Positions 16,204 through 18,054 of a stretch of 18,054 bases of DNA are shown one piece after another. Source of the stretch: Brevibacterium sp. p3-SID960 (GTDB taxonomy: Bacteria > Actinomycetota > Actinomycetes > Actinomycetales > Brevibacteriaceae); the NCBI RefSeq assembly GCF_025144725.1, contig NZ_JALXKS010000052.1:1-18054 (forward strand), read 5' to 3'. The translations under genes were made by a program, and so were the position numbers. The notes under the pieces were generated by a model. That model was given only the letters and a program-made list of their open reading frames with translations. It was not told the origin of the DNA and searched no databases. The stretch's first letter is position 1. Every line of letters starts with the position of its first letter.

Positions 16204-16269
16204 ATGACAGAGAGGACTCACCCGCACGATCCGCACGCGGCGCACACCGCCTCGGGAGCCGGACGATGA
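16204..16269 (+). CDS. Small His-rich leader ORF, 21 aa, coupled to DUF808 gene
   Basis: An ORF of 21 codons starting 7 nt after the TAAGAT box, reading MTERTHPHDPHAAHTASGAG plus a final Arg. It contains four His in ten residues. Its stop TGA overlaps the ATG of the DUF808 gene by 4 nt (ATGA), and no Shine-Dalgarno at normal distance for the DUF808 gene is visible. Translation of the small ORF would therefore deliver ribosomes to the membrane protein gene. It may serve only as a coupling device, or sense histidine or a metal. Not recognised from any family; its reality rests on promoter spacing and overlap. Confidence 0.5.
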   Translation: MTERTHPHDPHAAHTASGAGR

Positions 16270-17333
16270 GCGGCGGCATCGTCGCGCTGCTCGACGATAT
16301 CGCCGCGATGGCGCGTATGGCGGCTGCCAGCGCCGACGATGTGGCAGCCGCGACCGCCCGCGCCAGCGCGAAGGCCGCCGGTGTCGTCGTCGACGACGCT
16401 GCCGTGACCCCGCAGTATGTGCACGGTGTCTCGCCGGCACGCGAACTGCCGATCATCTGGAAGATCACTCTCGGTTCGCTGCGCAACAAGCTGCTCATCA
16501 TTCTGCCGGCCGCACTGCTGCTCAGCCAGTTCCTGCCGTGGGTGCTCACTCCGCTGCTGATGATCGGCGGCTGCTATCTGTGCTTCGAAGGCGCCGAGAA
16601 AGTCTGGGAGAAGCTGGGCGGCCACCACGCGGAGAAGGAGCAACCCTCGCAGCTGCAGGGTGAGAAGAGCGAGAAGCAGGTCGTCACCGGTGCGGTGCGC
16701 ACCGACTTCATCCTCTCGACCGAGATCATGGTCATCTCCCTCAACGAGGTCGCCGGCGAACCGCTCGTCAACCGCACGATCATCCTCATCGCCGTCGCCG
16801 TCGGCATCACCGCGCTCGTCTACGGCGTCGTCGCTTTGCTGGTGAAGATGGACGACATCGGCCTGGCGATGACGCAGAAGGAGTCCGCCGGCACGCAGAA
16901 GTTCGGCCGCTTCCTCGTCGCTGCGATGCCGCGCGTGCTCGATGCGATCTCGATCATCGGCACCTTCGCCATGCTGTGGGTCGGCGGGCACATCCTGCTC
17001 GTGGGCACCAAGGACCTCGGCTGGGACGGACTCTACGGCGTCGTCCACCACCTCGAAGGCTACGGCGCTGCCGTGCCGGCGGTCGGCGCGGTGCTCGGCT
17101 GGCTCATCAACACGATCTGCTCACTCATCCTCGGCCTCATCGTCGGGCTCATCATCGTCGGCGTCATGCACCTGCTGCCCTTCGGCCACGGCAGGAAGGA
17201 CGGCGATAGCGACGCCGCGGCAGATGCGCCGGCGAGCACCGACTCCGCTCCCGGAGCGCAGTCCGGCACTGACCCTGCAGGCGGCTCCCATGCCGCCGGC
17301 GACGGACCGGATGCGGCAGACGAGTCCCGCTGA
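16266..17333 (+). CDS. DUF808 family inner membrane protein (YedI-like)
   Basis: A 355-aa membrane protein of the DUF808/YedI family, whose function is not established. The family N terminus is clear: MSGGIVALLDDIAAMARMA, then ASADDVAAATARASAKAAGVVVDDAAVTPQYV. The next block is RELPIIWKITLGSLRNKL with the first helices after it, and CFEGAEKVWEKL follows. About six hydrophobic helices extend to residue 305. The last 45 residues are a low-complexity Asp/Ala/Gly/Ser tail that looks disordered and is longer than the family core needs. The start lies inside the stop of the 21-aa His-rich ORF, implying translational coupling. The following PIG-L gene has its own -10, so this is probably the end of the unit. 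Confidence 0.9.
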   Translation: MSGGIVALLDDIAAMARMAAASADDVAAATARASAKAAGVVVDDAAVTPQYVHGVSPARELPIIWKITLGSLRNKLLIILPAALLLSQFLPWVLTPLLMIGGCYLCFEGAEKVWEKLGGHHAEKEQPSQLQGEKSEKQVVTGAVRTDFILSTEIMVISLNEVAGEPLVNRTIILIAVAVGITALVYGVVALLVKMDDIGLAMTQKESAGTQKFGRFLVAAMPRVLDAISIIGTFAMLWVGGHILLVGTKDLGWDGLYGVVHHLEGYGAAVPAVGAVLGWLINTICSLILGLIVGLIIVGVMHLLPFGHGRKDGDSDAAADAPASTDSAPGAQSGTDPAGGSHAAGDGPDAADESR

Positions 17334-17352
17334 GATCTGCCCGCCCATGGCC

Positions 17353-17364
17353 TAGGGTGGATGC
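17353..17364 (+). promoter_or_regulatory. -10 box with leaderless spacing for the PIG-L deacetylase gene
   Basis: TAGGGT at 17353-17358, 6 nt, then ATG at 17365. No ribosome site is present in the 6 nt (GGATGC), which favours a leaderless transcript. Confidence 0.5.
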
Positions 17365-18054
17365 ATGAGCGATCTCGAATTCTTCGACACCACCGGCATC
17401 GACCGCGTCCTCGGCGTCGTCGCCCACCCCGACGACATGGAATACGGCGCCTCATGCGCCGTCGCAGCCTGGACGGCGGCCGGGATCGATGTCTCCTATC
17501 TTCTGCTGACCGCCGGTGAGGCCGGCATCCGCGACATGGAACCAGCCGAAGTCGCAACGGTGCGCCGCCGCGAGCAGCAGGCCGCCTGCGCCGAGGTGGG
17601 GGTTGAGTCGCTGACGATCCTCGACTTCCCTGATGGTCTCGTCGCAGCCGACCATGCGCTGCGCAGGGCGATCGCCCGGCAGATCCGGTCCTACCGCCCG
17701 CAGGCGATCATCACGCTGCCGTGGAAGCTGGAGGTCAGCTTCGGGCTCAACCACGTCGACCACCGCAACGTCGGCCTTGCCGTCATCGACGCGATCCGCG
17801 ATGCCGACAATCCGTGGGTCTTCCCCGAACTGCGCGACGAGGAGGGCCTGGAGGCGTGGAAGGCGGACTGGCTGCTCGTCTCGGGTGATGAGCCGACCTG
17901 CGCAGTCGATGTCACCGGGGAGCCGCTGGAGCGCGGGATCGCCTCGCTGTCAGCCCACGAGGTCTACCTCGACGCCCTGCCGGGCCACCCCGCCCCGCGC
18001 GAGATGCTCGAGGGCATGACCGCTGCTGCCGGTGAGCGCGCCGGCGTGGCCAAC
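17365..18054 (+). CDS. PIG-L family deacetylase, 3' end beyond the window
   Basis: The first 230 residues of a PIG-L/LmbE-type zinc deacetylase; no stop occurs before the window edge. The metal motif AHPDDMEYG is at 20-28 (His21, Asp24 as zinc ligands, Asp23 as likely base). The second His-containing motif HVDHRN is at 130-135. Between them is the family segment LLLTAGEAGIRDMEP. Relatives include MshB and Mca of mycothiol metabolism, which remove N-acetyl groups from glucosamine conjugates. Here the Met after AHPDD and the overall spacing fit the broad actinobacterial PIG-L group rather than a clear MshB, so the substrate is open. Start chosen from the 6-nt distance to the -10. Only a few to some tens of C-terminal residues should be missing. 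Confidence 0.9.
   Translation, partial: MSDLEFFDTTGIDRVLGVVAHPDDMEYGASCAVAAWTAAGIDVSYLLLTAGEAGIRDMEPAEVATVRRREQQAACAEVGVESLTILDFPDGLVAADHALRRAIARQIRSYRPQAIITLPWKLEVSFGLNHVDHRNVGLAVIDAIRDADNPWVFPELRDEEGLEAWKADWLLVSGDEPTCAVDVTGEPLERGIASLSAHEVYLDALPGHPAPREMLEGMTAAAGERAGVAN

Overview
The window is about 18 kb of dense, high-GC DNA from an actinobacterium. I lean towards the Micrococcales, possibly Brevibacterium or a relative, but that genus guess is inference. The evidence is the codon usage, the many long antisense reading frames typical of high GC, a monomeric NADP isocitrate dehydrogenase, a PIG-L/mycothiol-type deacetylase, a class III guanidine riboswitch (an actinobacterial favourite), and several genes whose start codon lies 6-7 nt after a TAnnnT -10 box (leaderless transcription). 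I see no transposase, integrase, phage gene, tRNA, rRNA or CRISPR array. This looks like ordinary chromosomal core with small regulatory surprises.

Left part (1-5.5 kb): a family 5 oligopeptide-binding lipoprotein (-) with a probable terminator hairpin; a PH-domain membrane protein (+) converging on a metallo-beta-lactamase-fold hydrolase (-); a guanidine-III riboswitch in front of two overlapping small multidrug resistance (SMR) genes, probably a guanidinium exporter; and an Old Yellow Enzyme (-).

Middle (5.5-12.5 kb): on the minus strand tdk (thymidine kinase), a 3-oxoadipate enol-lactonase-like hydrolase and an SLC13/DASS dicarboxylate symporter lie head to tail, followed by the Old Yellow Enzyme. 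The plus-strand icd gene (monomeric isocitrate dehydrogenase) diverges from tdk. It ends at a 34-bp perfect palindrome shared with a convergent secreted NlpC/P60 cell-wall hydrolase.

Right part (12.6-18 kb): a two-gene unit of an unrecognised 150-aa protein and a macro-domain ADP-ribose hydrolase (+); an OsmC peroxiredoxin (-) followed by a truncated methyltransferase that runs antisense into the macro gene; a POT-family peptide transporter (+) whose Shine-Dalgarno is predicted to lie inside a stem; a 21-residue His-rich leader ORF overlapping a DUF808/YedI membrane protein; and a PIG-L deacetylase cut by the window edge.

The most interesting items are the guanidine-III riboswitch with the SMR pair, the candidate leader-RNA switch before the peptide transporter, the His-rich leader ORF coupled to DUF808, and the unknown protein paired with the macro domain. 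No folding or database search was run; riboswitch and family assignments rest on recall of conserved motifs.
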